NCBI GenBank assembly: GCA_934796165.1
Contig: CAKVOU010000003.1
Location: 1 to 64,000, forward strand
Origin: an uncultured Eubacteriales bacterium
GTDB lineage: Bacteria; Bacillota; Clostridia; Oscillospirales; CAG-272
Direction: 5' to 3'
Length of the DNA: 64,000 bases
Shown here: piece by piece, positions 21,419 to 29,585 of the stretch
How positions within the stretch are numbered: position 1 is the stretch's first letter
How the letters are laid out: the number at the start of each line of letters is the position of its first letter
Translations under genes and position numbers: made by a program
Notes under the pieces: model-generated
What the model saw: the letters and a program-made list of their open reading frames with translations, nothing else
What the model was told of the DNA's origin: nothing
The model's database searches: none

Positions 21419-23221
21419 ATGGAAAACAACGAAGATCGCAGCAACCGCCCGGCAGGTATGCAGGACGGTGCCGAAAAGAAAAACAACAATAATCAGGATG
21501 CCGGAGGCGCAAAACGCCGCCGCTCCCACCGCGGCGGACGCCGTCACCATGGCGGTAACCGTTCCCCGGAGGAACGTCAGGCGGGCATGAACGCACCGGA
21601 AAACATCGGCGCAACCGCATCTGACGAAAAAGCCGGCGGAGAGCACCACGGTGACCGGAACGGCGGACGCCAGAACCGTCAGGCGGGGCAAAGGAAGCCC
21701 GGCGACGGAAACCGTCCCGACCGGGATGAAAACCGCGGAAAGAACCGTCAGGGCAACCGGGACGAAAACCGCGGAAATGACCGTGGGAATGACCGCGGCA
21801 GCGACAGCCGCGACGGTTCCGGACGCGCGGGCGACCGCAACCGTTCCCGTCAGAACGGACAGGGACGTCCCGACCGCCAGACGAACGGAAACCGCCAGAA
21901 TCGCCCCGCGGAAAACGGTGCAAGGGGCGACCGGTCCGTGCCGCGGATGTCCGATATTACCCCTGCACGCGTTTCGCCGAACGCCGAGCCGTTCCCGTTT
22001 ACGGCGGAGACCGATGCCGATCCCATCATCGACCTCGGATTCAAGGGGCTGACCGCGGAAAACTATCTGGATGACCCGCTCTGCTTTGCGGGTACCACGC
22101 CCATCCCCGCTGTTCCGAAAGAACCTGCAAATCAGCCGGACGGGGATGCCGGGGACGAAGAAAAATCCGCGTTTGCGACTTCTCCCGTCTCCGAAATCGT
22201 CGGGGTACGGTTCCGCGGAGCCGGCAAAGTCTATTTCTTCGCGCCCGGTTCCGTCAAAACCGTTCCCGGTGACGCCGTGATCGTGGAGACCGCGCGCGGG
22301 CAGGAATTCGGCGAGGTCGTCATCGGCAACCGGTTTGTTCCCGCAACCGACGTGGTTTCCCCGCTCCGCCCCGTGATCCGGGTCGCCGACGAAAAGGATC
22401 GCGCGCACGATGAGGACAACCGCCGCCGCGAGGAGGAATGTTTCCGCGTCTGCCGCGAAAAAATCGCGGCGCACAAGCTTGACATGAAACTGGTCGAGGC
22501 GCAGTACACCTTCGACAACACCAAGCTGCTCTTTTACTTCACCTCGGACGGCAGGGTGGATTTCCGCGAACTGGTCAAGGATCTTGCCGGCGTGTTCCAT
22601 ACGCGCATTGAACTCAGGCAGATCGGCATCCGCGACGAGGCAAAACTGCTCGGCGGACTCGGCGTCTGCGGCAGACCGCTCTGTTGTTCCACCTTCCTTT
22701 CCGATTTCGGACAGGTCTCCATCAAGATGGCAAAGGAGCAGAACCTCTCCCTCAACTCCGCCAAGATCTCGGGGCTTTGCGGCAGACTGATGTGCTGTCT
22801 GCGTTACGAGCACGAGGTATATGCCGAAGAAATTCGCCTCACCCCCGCCGTGGACACCATGGTGCGGACCGCCGACGGCATCGGCAAGGTGACTGCGGTC
22901 AACCCGCTTGCCGGCACCGTCCGGGTATTCCTAATCGATTCCCCCGACACCCCGCAGAAAATGTACCACCGCGACAACGTAGAGGTGCTTTCCCGAAACA
23001 ATGACCCCGACCGGGGACAGGGTCGCGGGCAGAAGCGCGGCGACCGTCCCGCGCGGAACGACGCGGGGCGCGGTAAGGACCCGCGCGGCAAGGACCGCCC
23101 GGCTGACGGCAATGCGGCGCCCGTTCCCGGAACCGATGCCGCCGGAGCGGAGGAATCCGCCGAAACGGAGAAAATCCCCACATCCGGAACGGAAACGGAT
23201 ACCCCGGAGCGCAGCGACTGA
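21419..23221 (+). CDS. ricT: RicT/YaaT (PSP1 domain) with long disordered tails
   Basis: The conserved core (about residues 255-480) is the PSP1/RicT family: VVGVRFRGAGKVYFFAPG, then two CxxxxCC motifs, VCGRPLCCS (about 416-424) and LCGRLMCCL (about 453-460). RicT helps in RNA maturation by RNase Y and in sporulation and competence control in Bacillus, binding iron-sulfur clusters with partners RicA and RicF. Here the protein is 600 residues, about twice the usual 275-300. Residues 1-180 and about 525-600 are low-complexity and rich in Arg, Asn, Asp and Gly (RDENRGNDRG-like runs), resembling RNA-binding disordered regions. The start has CGGAGG upstream; it lies 132 bp after holB. Confidence 0.87.
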   Translation: MENNEDRSNRPAGMQDGAEKKNNNNQDAGGAKRRRSHRGGRRHHGGNRSPEERQAGMNAPENIGATASDEKAGGEHHGDRNGGRQNRQAGQRKPGDGNRPDRDENRGKNRQGNRDENRGNDRGNDRGSDSRDGSGRAGDRNRSRQNGQGRPDRQTNGNRQNRPAENGARGDRSVPRMSDITPARVSPNAEPFPFTAETDADPIIDLGFKGLTAENYLDDPLCFAGTTPIPAVPKEPANQPDGDAGDEEKSAFATSPVSEIVGVRFRGAGKVYFFAPGSVKTVPGDAVIVETARGQEFGEVVIGNRFVPATDVVSPLRPVIRVADEKDRAHDEDNRRREEECFRVCREKIAAHKLDMKLVEAQYTFDNTKLLFYFTSDGRVDFRELVKDLAGVFHTRIELRQIGIRDEAKLLGGLGVCGRPLCCSTFLSDFGQVSIKMAKEQNLSLNSAKISGLCGRLMCCLRYEHEVYAEEIRLTPAVDTMVRTADGIGKVTAVNPLAGTVRVFLIDSPDTPQKMYHRDNVEVLSRNNDPDRGQGRGQKRGDRPARNDAGRGKDPRGKDRPADGNAAPVPGTDAAGAEESAETEKIPTSGTETDTPERSD

Positions 23222-23337
23222 GCCGTCAGATCAGAATAACGACACGTATTTTGTGGGAATCCCGTCGCCCGGACCGTTTTCCGGAACAGTTTCCGGACAT
23301 TTCCCGTGAAAAAGTCAAAAAAATATCCCGAAACCGC

Positions 23338-23365
23338 TTGCAAAATACAAAATATATGTTACAAT
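23338..23365 (+). promoter_or_regulatory. Promoter of the ferredoxin gene
   Basis: TTGCAA (23338-23343), 16-bp spacer, TACAAT (23360-23365), 29 bp before the ferredoxin start. Confidence 0.65.
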
Positions 23366-23394
23366 AGAACTATCAATTATGGAGGTACATCACG

Positions 23395-23565
23395 ATGGCA
23401 TATAAGATTTCTGATGATTGCGTCTCTTGCGGCGCATGTGCAGAAGCATGCCCCGTCAGCGCAATCAGCGAAGGCGACGGCAAGTACGTCATCAACGCGG
23501 ATCTGTGCGTCGATTGCGGAACCTGCGCTGAGACCTGCCCTGTCGGAGCTCCCAAAGCGGAGTAA
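23395..23565 (+). CDS. 2[4Fe-4S] ferredoxin
   Basis: A 56-residue clostridial-type ferredoxin read directly from the sequence. It has two CxxCxxCxxxCP motifs: CVSCGACAEACP and CVDCGTCAETCP, each binding one 4Fe-4S cluster with the final Cys crossing over. Low-potential electron carrier in fermentation, for example with pyruvate-ferredoxin oxidoreductase or hydrogenase. GGAGG is nine bases before the ATG. It has its own promoter and a following hairpin, so it is probably a strongly expressed single gene. Confidence 0.96.
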   Translation: MAYKISDDCVSCGACAEACPVSAISEGDGKYVINADLCVDCGTCAETCPVGAPKAE

Positions 23566-23583
23566 TCCGAAACCAACGAACAT

Positions 23584-23622
23584 AACGGAGCAAGTGCCGC
23601 CAAGGTCTTGCTCCGTTCCTTA
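23584..23622 (+). terminator. Probable terminator after the ferredoxin gene
   Basis: AACGGAGCAAG (23584-23594) pairs with CTTGCTCCGTT (23607-23617). The T run is weak (TTCCTTATT). Confidence 0.6.
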
Positions 23623-23657
23623 TTATGCCGCAAAACCGCTTGCAAGGCGGCAGATTC

Positions 23658-23880
23658 GCCGCTCACCGGGGGCATCGCTTTTCATCCGTACACTGGGAGG
23701 CTGTTACCCGCCGTTCGCCGGGCATCGCTGTCAGCCGCGCGCTGGGAGGCTGTTACCCGCCGTTCGCCAGAGGCGTTGCTGTCAGCCGTGCGCCGGAGGC
23801 ATTACCCGCCGCTCACCGGAGACATCGCTGTCAGTCGTGCGCCGGGAGGCGTTACCCGCCGCTCGTCGGCGGCAGCATTT
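23658..23880 (+). repeat. Imperfect tandem repeat, about 49-bp period, 4 full units plus a decayed fifth
   Basis: Units begin at 23658, 23710, 23759, 23808 and 23858 (lengths 52, 49, 49, 50). Each has GCCG(C/T)TC near its start and ends near GTTACCC. The period is not a multiple of three, so the long open frames that cross it are not a repeated peptide. It fills the gap between the ferredoxin terminator and the methyltransferase gene. Confidence 0.8.
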
Positions 23881-23955
23881 CTGTGTTGCTTGCCGCGGTA
23901 TCGACAGACATTGCGGCATCCCGTATGTCGCAATTTTTCCGGGAGGTGTTGTACT

Positions 23956-24753
23956 TTGGAAACAAATCATATTCCGGGCAAGGAATGCCCCGAAACCAAG
24001 CCGGTTCCCGCCGGCAACGAACGGGTGGACGAGGTCAACGAAAAAATCCGTCTCATTCAGAAGACCGACGGACTGACCTTCGGCACCGACGCGTATCTGC
24101 TCGCGGCATTCGCGCCGGTCATGAAGAACGCCGTCGCCGCCGACCTCGGAAGCGGGACGGGCATCATTCCCCTGCTGCTTCTGGCAAGGGAAAAAGTCGC
24201 GCGCATCCACGCCTTTGAAATCCAGCCGGAGTTCGCGGATCTCATCCGGCGGAACGCGGAAGAAAACGGCGTTGCGGACCGGCTCATTCCTCATCTTGCC
24301 GACGTGCGGGATATTTCCTCCCGCGACACCGGCGGCGCACTGGACGCGGTTTTTGCCAATCCTCCCTACCGCCGTGCGGGCACGGGGATCGTCAGCTCCG
24401 GCGACGCAAAGCGTATGGCGCGTCACGCGGTCATGGGCGACATCGGAGACTTCTGCCTTTCTGCGTCGCGGCTTCTCCGTTCCGGCGGGAAGTTCTTCGT
24501 GGTATTCCGTCCCGACCGCCTCGCCGACCTGACGGTCGCCCTCCGGGATGCCAGACTGGAGCCGAAGCGCATGACCTTTGTCCATGCCGACGCGGATGCG
24601 GAGCCGTCGATGGTACTCGTGGAGGCGCGGCGGGACGGCGCGCCCGAGGTCCGCATCACCCCGCCGCTCTTCTTAACCGAAAAGCTCCCCGGCGGAGAAC
24701 GCCCCATGACCGCCCGCGCACAAAGGATCTACGACACCTGCTCGTTTGACTGA
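23956..24753 (+). CDS. N6-adenine methyltransferase, TrmN6/YfiC-like
   Basis: A SAM-dependent class I methyltransferase of 265 residues, related to the tRNA1(Val) A37 N6-methyltransferase family (YabB in Bacillus). The SAM-binding motif ADLGSGTGIIPLLL is near residue 61 and the catalytic NPPY near 132. The start is TTG at 23956, chosen because GGGAGG lies nine bases upstream and the tandem repeat lies before it; longer open frames through the repeat are spurious. In Bacillus holB, ricT, yabA and yabB are neighbours, which supports the assignment. Confidence 0.82.
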   Translation: METNHIPGKECPETKPVPAGNERVDEVNEKIRLIQKTDGLTFGTDAYLLAAFAPVMKNAVAADLGSGTGIIPLLLLAREKVARIHAFEIQPEFADLIRRNAEENGVADRLIPHLADVRDISSRDTGGALDAVFANPPYRRAGTGIVSSGDAKRMARHAVMGDIGDFCLSASRLLRSGGKFFVVFRPDRLADLTVALRDARLEPKRMTFVHADADAEPSMVLVEARRDGAPEVRITPPLFLTEKLPGGERPMTARAQRIYDTCSFD

Positions 24754-24911
24754 ACGCCAGATGCACCCTCCTTGCGGGGTGAAATTATCTGTCCCGCAAG
24801 GCACAACGGACATTTCCCCGATTCCGGAACGCCCCGCCGGAGATGAACCGATTCCAAGGGAGCCGCGGAGGGCGACCGCAGTATTTACAACGCGACCCGA
24901 AAGGAGCAACC

Positions 24912-25658
24912 ATGCAGACGCTGAAACGCATTCTCGGCGGCGTGCGCCGCACCTCGGGAAAATATGATATGATCTCGGACGGCGACCGCATTGCGGTGGG
25001 CATTTCCGGCGGAAAAGATTCGCTTGCCCTGCTTGCCGCGCTCGCAGAAATGCGGCGGTTTTATCCGCACCGTTACGAGGTTGTCGCCGTCACGGTGGAC
25101 ATGGGCTTCGATCCGCCGGCGGACTTTTCCGGTATCCGGAAATTCTGCGACGGGCTCGGCGTGGAGTATCACATCGTTCCGACACAGATCTTTGACATTG
25201 TGTTCCGGGAACGGAAAGAGGAAAATCCCTGCTCGCTCTGCGCGAGGATGCGGCGCGGCGCGTTGTACGACGCGGTCAAGAAGCTCGGCTGCAACAAGCT
25301 CGCACTCGGGCATCATCTGGACGACGCGATCAACACGTTTCTCATGAATCTGTTTTTTGAGGGGCGCATCGGCTGTTTTTCGCCTGTCACGGTGCTTGAC
25401 AACGGCATCACGCTCATCCGTCCGATGCTGGATGTCAAGGAATCCGACGTTCTGTACTTTGTCTCCGGAACACCGCTCCCGATCCTGAAATCCCCCTGCC
25501 CCGAGGACGGGCACACCGAACGCCCGGAAATCGGAAAACTGGTAAAGGAGCTGGAAAGAAAGCATAAGGGGTTGCGGCACCGGATTCTCCTTGCCATGGA
25601 GCGGGGAGAGGTTGACGGATTTTTTCCGGACAACATGAACACTGACGACCGACGGTGA
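24912..25658 (+). CDS. TtcA-family tRNA 2-thiolation ATPase (PP-loop)
   Basis: A 248-residue PP-loop ATPase. ISGGKDSLALLA (about residues 36-47) is the pyrophosphate loop. PCSLCARMRRGAL supplies the CxxC pair and KSPCPEDG the third Cys that together bind a 4Fe-4S cluster in TtcA, the enzyme that makes 2-thiocytidine at tRNA position 32. GHHLDDAINTFLMNL is the family's central motif. The start has AAAGGAG upstream; an earlier in-frame ATG at 24843 has none. TtcA itself or a closely related thiolase are the options. Confidence 0.84.
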   Translation: MQTLKRILGGVRRTSGKYDMISDGDRIAVGISGGKDSLALLAALAEMRRFYPHRYEVVAVTVDMGFDPPADFSGIRKFCDGLGVEYHIVPTQIFDIVFRERKEENPCSLCARMRRGALYDAVKKLGCNKLALGHHLDDAINTFLMNLFFEGRIGCFSPVTVLDNGITLIRPMLDVKESDVLYFVSGTPLPILKSPCPEDGHTERPEIGKLVKELERKHKGLRHRILLAMERGEVDGFFPDNMNTDDRR

Positions 25659-25672
25659 TCCATAGACGAAAA

Positions 25673-25702
25673 AACGCCCGGAACGGCTCCGGACGTTTTT
25701 TT
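25673..25702 (+). terminator. Terminator after the TtcA-like gene
   Basis: AACGCCCGGA pairs with TCCGGACGTT (one C-A mismatch), then seven T. Confidence 0.82.
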
Positions 25703-25750
25703 GTTTTTCGGAACAGTGAGGGGTCCCCGCCATCCGAGTCGGTATCGGGG

Positions 25751-26224
25751 TTATTTTTCAAAGCCGTGCAGAAAGCCCGACACATCCGCCGAGCAGATAT
25801 CGCCGCCGATGACGTGCTTGCGGTAGACCAGCACCGTGGCGTATACCTTGCCGTCATAGCCGTCATAGTTGGACACCTCGTATGTATACCGCATGACTTC
25901 CTTCTTTTTGTAGCCGGACAGGTCAAGTCCCTGCCGTTTCTGAATCTCGTTGTACGCCGCAAATACCGCGTCAAACTCCGCGGGAACCGTGACCTCGGCA
26001 CTCGTCAGCGTAGAGGCATCGACCTTCCAGCCGAATTGGGAGAGAAAATTCTCCACGTCCGCCTCGGTGCGGATATTGTCGTACCGATAATCCACATTGC
26101 CAACTGCCGCGGCTCCTCCCGTGTACGCCGGAACTACCGCGATCAGCACGATCAGCACGACCAGCGCCGCACTGACCACCCCGAAAAACTTTACTGTCGT
26201 CGCCCGCATGGAATATACAAACAT
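25751..26224 (-). CDS. DUF4830-like single-pass membrane protein
   Basis: A 157-residue protein with one N-terminal TM (about residues 11-33) and an external domain that matches my memory of DUF4830: ENFLSQFGWKVD, PAEFDAVFAAYNEIQKRQGLD, RYTYEV, and the ending GGDICSADVSGFLHGF. Function unknown; such proteins are scattered in gut Clostridia. The start at 26224 follows GGGAGGGA. That ribosome site forms the 3' arm of a terminator-shaped hairpin, described separately. It follows the RodA/FtsW gene by 95 bp. Confidence 0.75.
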   Translation of the reverse strand: MFVYSMRATTVKFFGVVSAALVVLIVLIAVVPAYTGGAAAVGNVDYRYDNIRTEADVENFLSQFGWKVDASTLTSAEVTVPAEFDAVFAAYNEIQKRQGLDLSGYKKKEVMRYTYEVSNYDGYDGKVYATVLVYRKHVIGGDICSADVSGFLHGFEK

Positions 26225-26279
26225 AAAAAATCCCTCCCGGATCTCTCTTCGTTCAGAAGAAGGTATGCTCCGGGAGGGA
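26225..26279 (-). terminator. Terminator-like hairpin containing the ribosome site of the DUF4830 gene
   Basis: A perfect 11-bp inverted repeat (TCCCTCCCGGA at 26231-26241 and TCCGGGAGGGA at 26269-26279), with an inner 5-bp stem (TCTTC/GAAGA). On the minus strand the 3' arm carries GGGAGGGA, then six T, then the ATG at 26224. It looks like the RodA/FtsW terminator and at the same time hides the ribosome site of the next gene. Confidence 0.8.
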
Positions 26280-26318
26280 AAAATATACCGGGGAAACAGT
26301 AAAAAAGATGATTGCACG

Positions 26319-27497
26319 TCAGGCACGGGCACGCAGGCGGAAGGATTCAAATCGGTCGCCGGAACCGCTGTGGACATACACGCTCTGGGCAAAGCCGAAG
26401 AGCAGATAGGTGGCAAGGACGGACGAGCCGCCGCAGGAGATGAACGGAAGCGTGATCCCGATGACGGGCATCATGGCAAGGCACATCCCGATGCTCTCCA
26501 GCGTCTGCACCAGCACCATGGCGGCAATTCCGACACAGATGAACTTTCCGTACCCGGCACCGTTTCTGGAACAGATCATAACAAGGCGCGCAACGACGAC
26601 GACAAACACACCGATGACCAGAAGTCCGCCGAAAAAGCCGAATTTTTCGCAGATCGCCGCGAATATGTAGTCGGTCAGTCTGCCCGTGGTCAGATTCTGA
26701 TAATAGGTGCCGCCCCGGATCCCTCTGCCGAACACCCCGCCGTTTGCGATCGCGCGGCGCGACATCAGCGGCTGAAACCCCTTATTCAGCGGGTCGCCCT
26801 CCGGGTTGAAGCCGTAAATGATCCGCTCCTTCTGATCCGTCCGCAGTTTTTCCCAGAGGTATGGAAAAAGAAGTGCAAGAATACCGCCCGCACCGACGTC
26901 ATACCAAAGGCTGAGCCCTGCGCAGAACAGCATAACCAGTACGATTCCCATGTACACCAACGCGACACCGAGGTCGCCGGAAAGCAGGATCAGTCCGACG
27001 ATGACGCCCGCGTGTGCACCGAGACCGAGCAGTGCAAGCGGACGGTTGATCCGGTCGCCGACCAGCGACAGATGCTTGGCAAAGGTACAGATGAAGGTGA
27101 TTTTGACGAACTCGGACGGTTGCACATTGATGCCGATACCGGGGATGCGGAGCCAGCTTTTGTTGGAGGTTTCGATGGTCTCGCCGGACGAGCCGAACAC
27201 GAGTGTCACGGCAAGGAGCCCCGCAGACGCGACCAGCATGATGATCCAGAATTTATCCACGATGACGCGGTAATCCATGTTGGCGATGACGAACATACAG
27301 ACCGTACCAAACAGCGTCATGGCGATCTGCATGAGAAACGCGCTGCTGCGGAGTGCGCGTCCGAGCGACGCGTATTCGCCCCACAGGCATCCCACGACCG
27401 TAACAAGCCCGATGACGGACAGTCCGAGCGTGGCAAAGAACAGGACGGGATCCACCCGGCGGCAGAATTCCCGGATCGTCCGGAAGAATGTGCGCAA
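26319..27497 (-). CDS. SEDS-family peptidoglycan polymerase (RodA/FtsW/SpoVE)
   Basis: A 392-residue multi-pass membrane protein with about ten TM helices. The SEDS C-terminal signature is present as MMPVIGITLPFISCGGSS; RINRPLALL and LLSGDLGVALV are further family segments. These proteins polymerise lipid II with a partner class B PBP for elongation or division; none is encoded nearby. The start codon is TTG at 27497, with AGGAGGGG seven bases upstream. RodA-type is favoured by the PVIGITLPF wording, but FtsW/SpoVE cannot be excluded. Confidence 0.88.
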   Translation of the reverse strand: MRTFFRTIREFCRRVDPVLFFATLGLSVIGLVTVVGCLWGEYASLGRALRSSAFLMQIAMTLFGTVCMFVIANMDYRVIVDKFWIIMLVASAGLLAVTLVFGSSGETIETSNKSWLRIPGIGINVQPSEFVKITFICTFAKHLSLVGDRINRPLALLGLGAHAGVIVGLILLSGDLGVALVYMGIVLVMLFCAGLSLWYDVGAGGILALLFPYLWEKLRTDQKERIIYGFNPEGDPLNKGFQPLMSRRAIANGGVFGRGIRGGTYYQNLTTGRLTDYIFAAICEKFGFFGGLLVIGVFVVVVARLVMICSRNGAGYGKFICVGIAAMVLVQTLESIGMCLAMMPVIGITLPFISCGGSSVLATYLLFGFAQSVYVHSGSGDRFESFRLRARA

Positions 27498-27644
27498 GCG
27501 AAATCCCCTCCTTTCTTTTGATGGAACCGTGCTACGCGGAAGCGGGCGTGCTTCCCTTTTGTTGGGTCAAAAAGGGGGAACACGTGTCACACACCGTTCC
27601 CCTGATGAATCTTGAGGGGCTTGCCGCCCGGAGCCGGGCATCCC

Positions 27645-27673
27645 CGTTCCGCCGGTCTGTGACCGGCGGAACG
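27645..27673 (-). terminator. Strong hairpin just after proS
   Basis: A 13-bp perfect stem (CGTTCCGCCGGTC at 27645-27657 with 27661-27673) lies four bases past the proS stop. No T run follows on either strand, so termination is uncertain. Confidence 0.5.
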
Positions 27674-27677
27674 ATCC

Positions 27678-29117
27678 TCAATACTGTCTGCCCCAGACGA
27701 CCATGTGCTTTGCAGGTTTGCCGCAGCACACGCACACGTCCGAGAGATGCTCCTCTTCAAACGGGATACAACGGGACTTGACGCCGCCTGTCACATCCTT
27801 GAGCCGATCCTCGCAGGCGCTGTCGCCGCACCACATCGCCTTGATGAAGCCGGGCTTGTTTGCCGCAATGTCCAGGAATTCCTCATAGGTACGGGCGACG
27901 TGAGTCTTCTCCGCGAGGTTCCTTTCCGCGCGGGCGACCAGCTCGTCATGCACGGCGTCGAGCATTTTGCCGACGCTTTCCGTAATACCCGCAAACGGGA
28001 CGATGTTTTTGTCTCTGCTGACGCGGCTGACCAACACGCAGTTGCCGGCTTCAATGTCGCGCGGTCCCAGCTCGAGACGGACCGGCACACCCTTCATTTC
28101 GTACTGGCTGAACTTCCAGCCGGTCGAATTCTCGGTGTCATCCACCTTGACGCGATAGCCCGCGGCAGTAAGCTCATCGCGGAGCGCATACGCGCGGTCC
28201 AGCACACCGGGCTTATGCTGTGCGACGGGAATGATGACGATCTGGATGGGTGCCACGCGGGGCGGCAGGATAAGACCGTTGTTGTCGCCGTGGGTCATGA
28301 TGATCGCACCGATGGAACGGGTGGAAACCCCCCAGGAAGTCTGGTGCGGATAATGCAGCTTGTTATCCTTATCGGTGAAGGTAATATCGAACGCCTTTGC
28401 AAAGCCGTCACCGAAGTAATGCGAGGTACCGCCCTGGAGCGCGACGCCGTTGTGCATCATTGGCTCAATGGTGTAGGTCTCCTCGGCTCCCGCGAACTTT
28501 TCCTTTTCGGTTTTGCGTCCCGTGATGGCGGGAATGGCAAGCGTATCACGGTAGAAATCACGGTACACGCCGAGCATCCGCTGAGTTTCCTCTCGTGCTT
28601 CCTCCTCGGCCGCGTGCATGGTGTGACCCTCCTGCCAGAGGAACTCTGAGGTCCTGAGGAACGGGCGGGTGGTCTTTTCCCAGCGGACGACGTTGACCCA
28701 CTGGTTATACAGCTTGGGCAGGTCGCGATAGGAATGAATAATATTCTTGAAGTGATCGCAGAACAGCGTTTCCGAGGTCGGGCGGACGCACAGGCGTTCC
28801 GTCAGCTGGTTCTGACCGCCGATGGTGACCCACGCGCATTCGGGCGCAAATCCCTCGACGTGGTCCTTTTCCTTCTGGAGAAGGCTTTCGGGGATGAACA
28901 TGGGCATATAGACGTTCTCATGTCCGAGCGCCTTGAAGCGGGCATCCAGGTCCTTCTGGATATTTTCCCAGATCGCATAGCCGTAAGGACGGATGATCAT
29001 GCAGCCCTTGACGCCGGAATAATCGACCAGCTCGGCTTTTTTGCAGATGTCGGTATACCACTGCGCAAAATCCACGTCCATGGACGTGATCTGCTCTACC
29101 ATTTTTTCGTTTGCCAT
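27678..29117 (-). CDS. proS: Prolyl-tRNA synthetase, short (ProS type 3) form
   Basis: Charges tRNA-Pro. The 479-residue length, the absence of an editing insertion, the C-terminal zinc-binding Cys motif (VCVCCGKP) and the terminal Tyr (GRQY) mark the archaeal/eukaryotic-like ProRS class. Class II motif 2 is seen as RPTSETLF with later [12 protein letters not shown], and motif 3 near the ELGPRDIE region. The start at 29117 has GGAGG five bases upstream. The frame stays open far upstream, but that part is GC-rich repeat and leader. No T-box leader was recognised. Confidence 0.95.
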   Translation of the reverse strand: MANEKMVEQITSMDVDFAQWYTDICKKAELVDYSGVKGCMIIRPYGYAIWENIQKDLDARFKALGHENVYMPMFIPESLLQKEKDHVEGFAPECAWVTIGGQNQLTERLCVRPTSETLFCDHFKNIIHSYRDLPKLYNQWVNVVRWEKTTRPFLRTSEFLWQEGHTMHAAEEEAREETQRMLGVYRDFYRDTLAIPAITGRKTEKEKFAGAEETYTIEPMMHNGVALQGGTSHYFGDGFAKAFDITFTDKDNKLHYPHQTSWGVSTRSIGAIIMTHGDNNGLILPPRVAPIQIVIIPVAQHKPGVLDRAYALRDELTAAGYRVKVDDTENSTGWKFSQYEMKGVPVRLELGPRDIEAGNCVLVSRVSRDKNIVPFAGITESVGKMLDAVHDELVARAERNLAEKTHVARTYEEFLDIAANKPGFIKAMWCGDSACEDRLKDVTGGVKSRCIPFEEEHLSDVCVCCGKPAKHMVVWGRQY

Positions 29118-29240
29118 TTTTTCCTCCGCGTCGTCCGGGACGTTCCCGGACATACTGAATCTGAAACTGTTTCCCTCGTCAAAAACCGGGGGATCGCCGG
29201 CGCGCGGGCATCCTGCCCGGACGGCGGCATACATAAAATT

Positions 29241-29269
29241 ATTATATCGCACTTCCGCGTGCTTGTCAA
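29241..29269 (-). promoter_or_regulatory. Sigma-A promoter of proS
   Basis: On the minus strand TTGACA (29264-29269), 17 bp, TATAAT (29241-29246). The leader to the start is about 115 bases and has a small hairpin (TCCGGGA/TCCCGGA) just before the ribosome site. Confidence 0.9.
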
Positions 29270-29333
29270 TCTTTGTTACAAGTTTTTTGGCTTTTGCTGC
29301 TTCCGGTAGTACCCGCAGCCGGTCCGCTCCCCC

Positions 29334-29546
29334 GGACGGGTGCCCGCCGGCAGGCTCCGCGCCGACCCTCGTCTTCGGACTCGCCCGCCGCTTCGCCGCC
29401 GGATCCCCGTCCCGGTCGCTTTGTTTCCGGCAATCCCGCGAGAGATACGCGGAAAACACGCGGACAAGCCGCAGGGGGGCGGGATCCGGGGGCGAAGCGG
29501 CGCCCGGTACGGGCTTCGCGAGCCTCCCGGCGGGCACCGCCCCCGT
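29334..29546. repeat. Inverted pair of the GC-rich intergenic repeat
   Basis: A minus-oriented copy at about 29334-29415 (GGATCCCCG and CGGGTGCCCGCCGGCAGGC) and a diverged plus-oriented copy at about 29475-29546 (GCGGGATCCGGGGGCGAAGC, then CGGCGGGCACCG). The pair occupies the gap between divergent proS and tagA; no gene is seen there. Confidence 0.75.
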
Positions 29547-29585
29547 GCGGCGCGGATACATGAAACACAAAGGCAGGAAGCTGAT

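Noticed and set aside
21293..22813. A 506-codon antisense frame across ricT
   Set aside because: It is a shadow of the Arg/Gly-rich coding sequence; ricT has motifs, a start site and conserved neighbours.
23306..24218. Several long overlapping open frames through the tandem repeat after the ferredoxin
   Set aside because: The 49-bp period shifts frame at each unit, none has a ribosome site, and they clash with the ferredoxin and methyltransferase genes.
29118..29240. T-box leader for proS
   Set aside because: The leader is only about 115 bases and lacks a recognisable T-box motif and the terminator/antiterminator pair.
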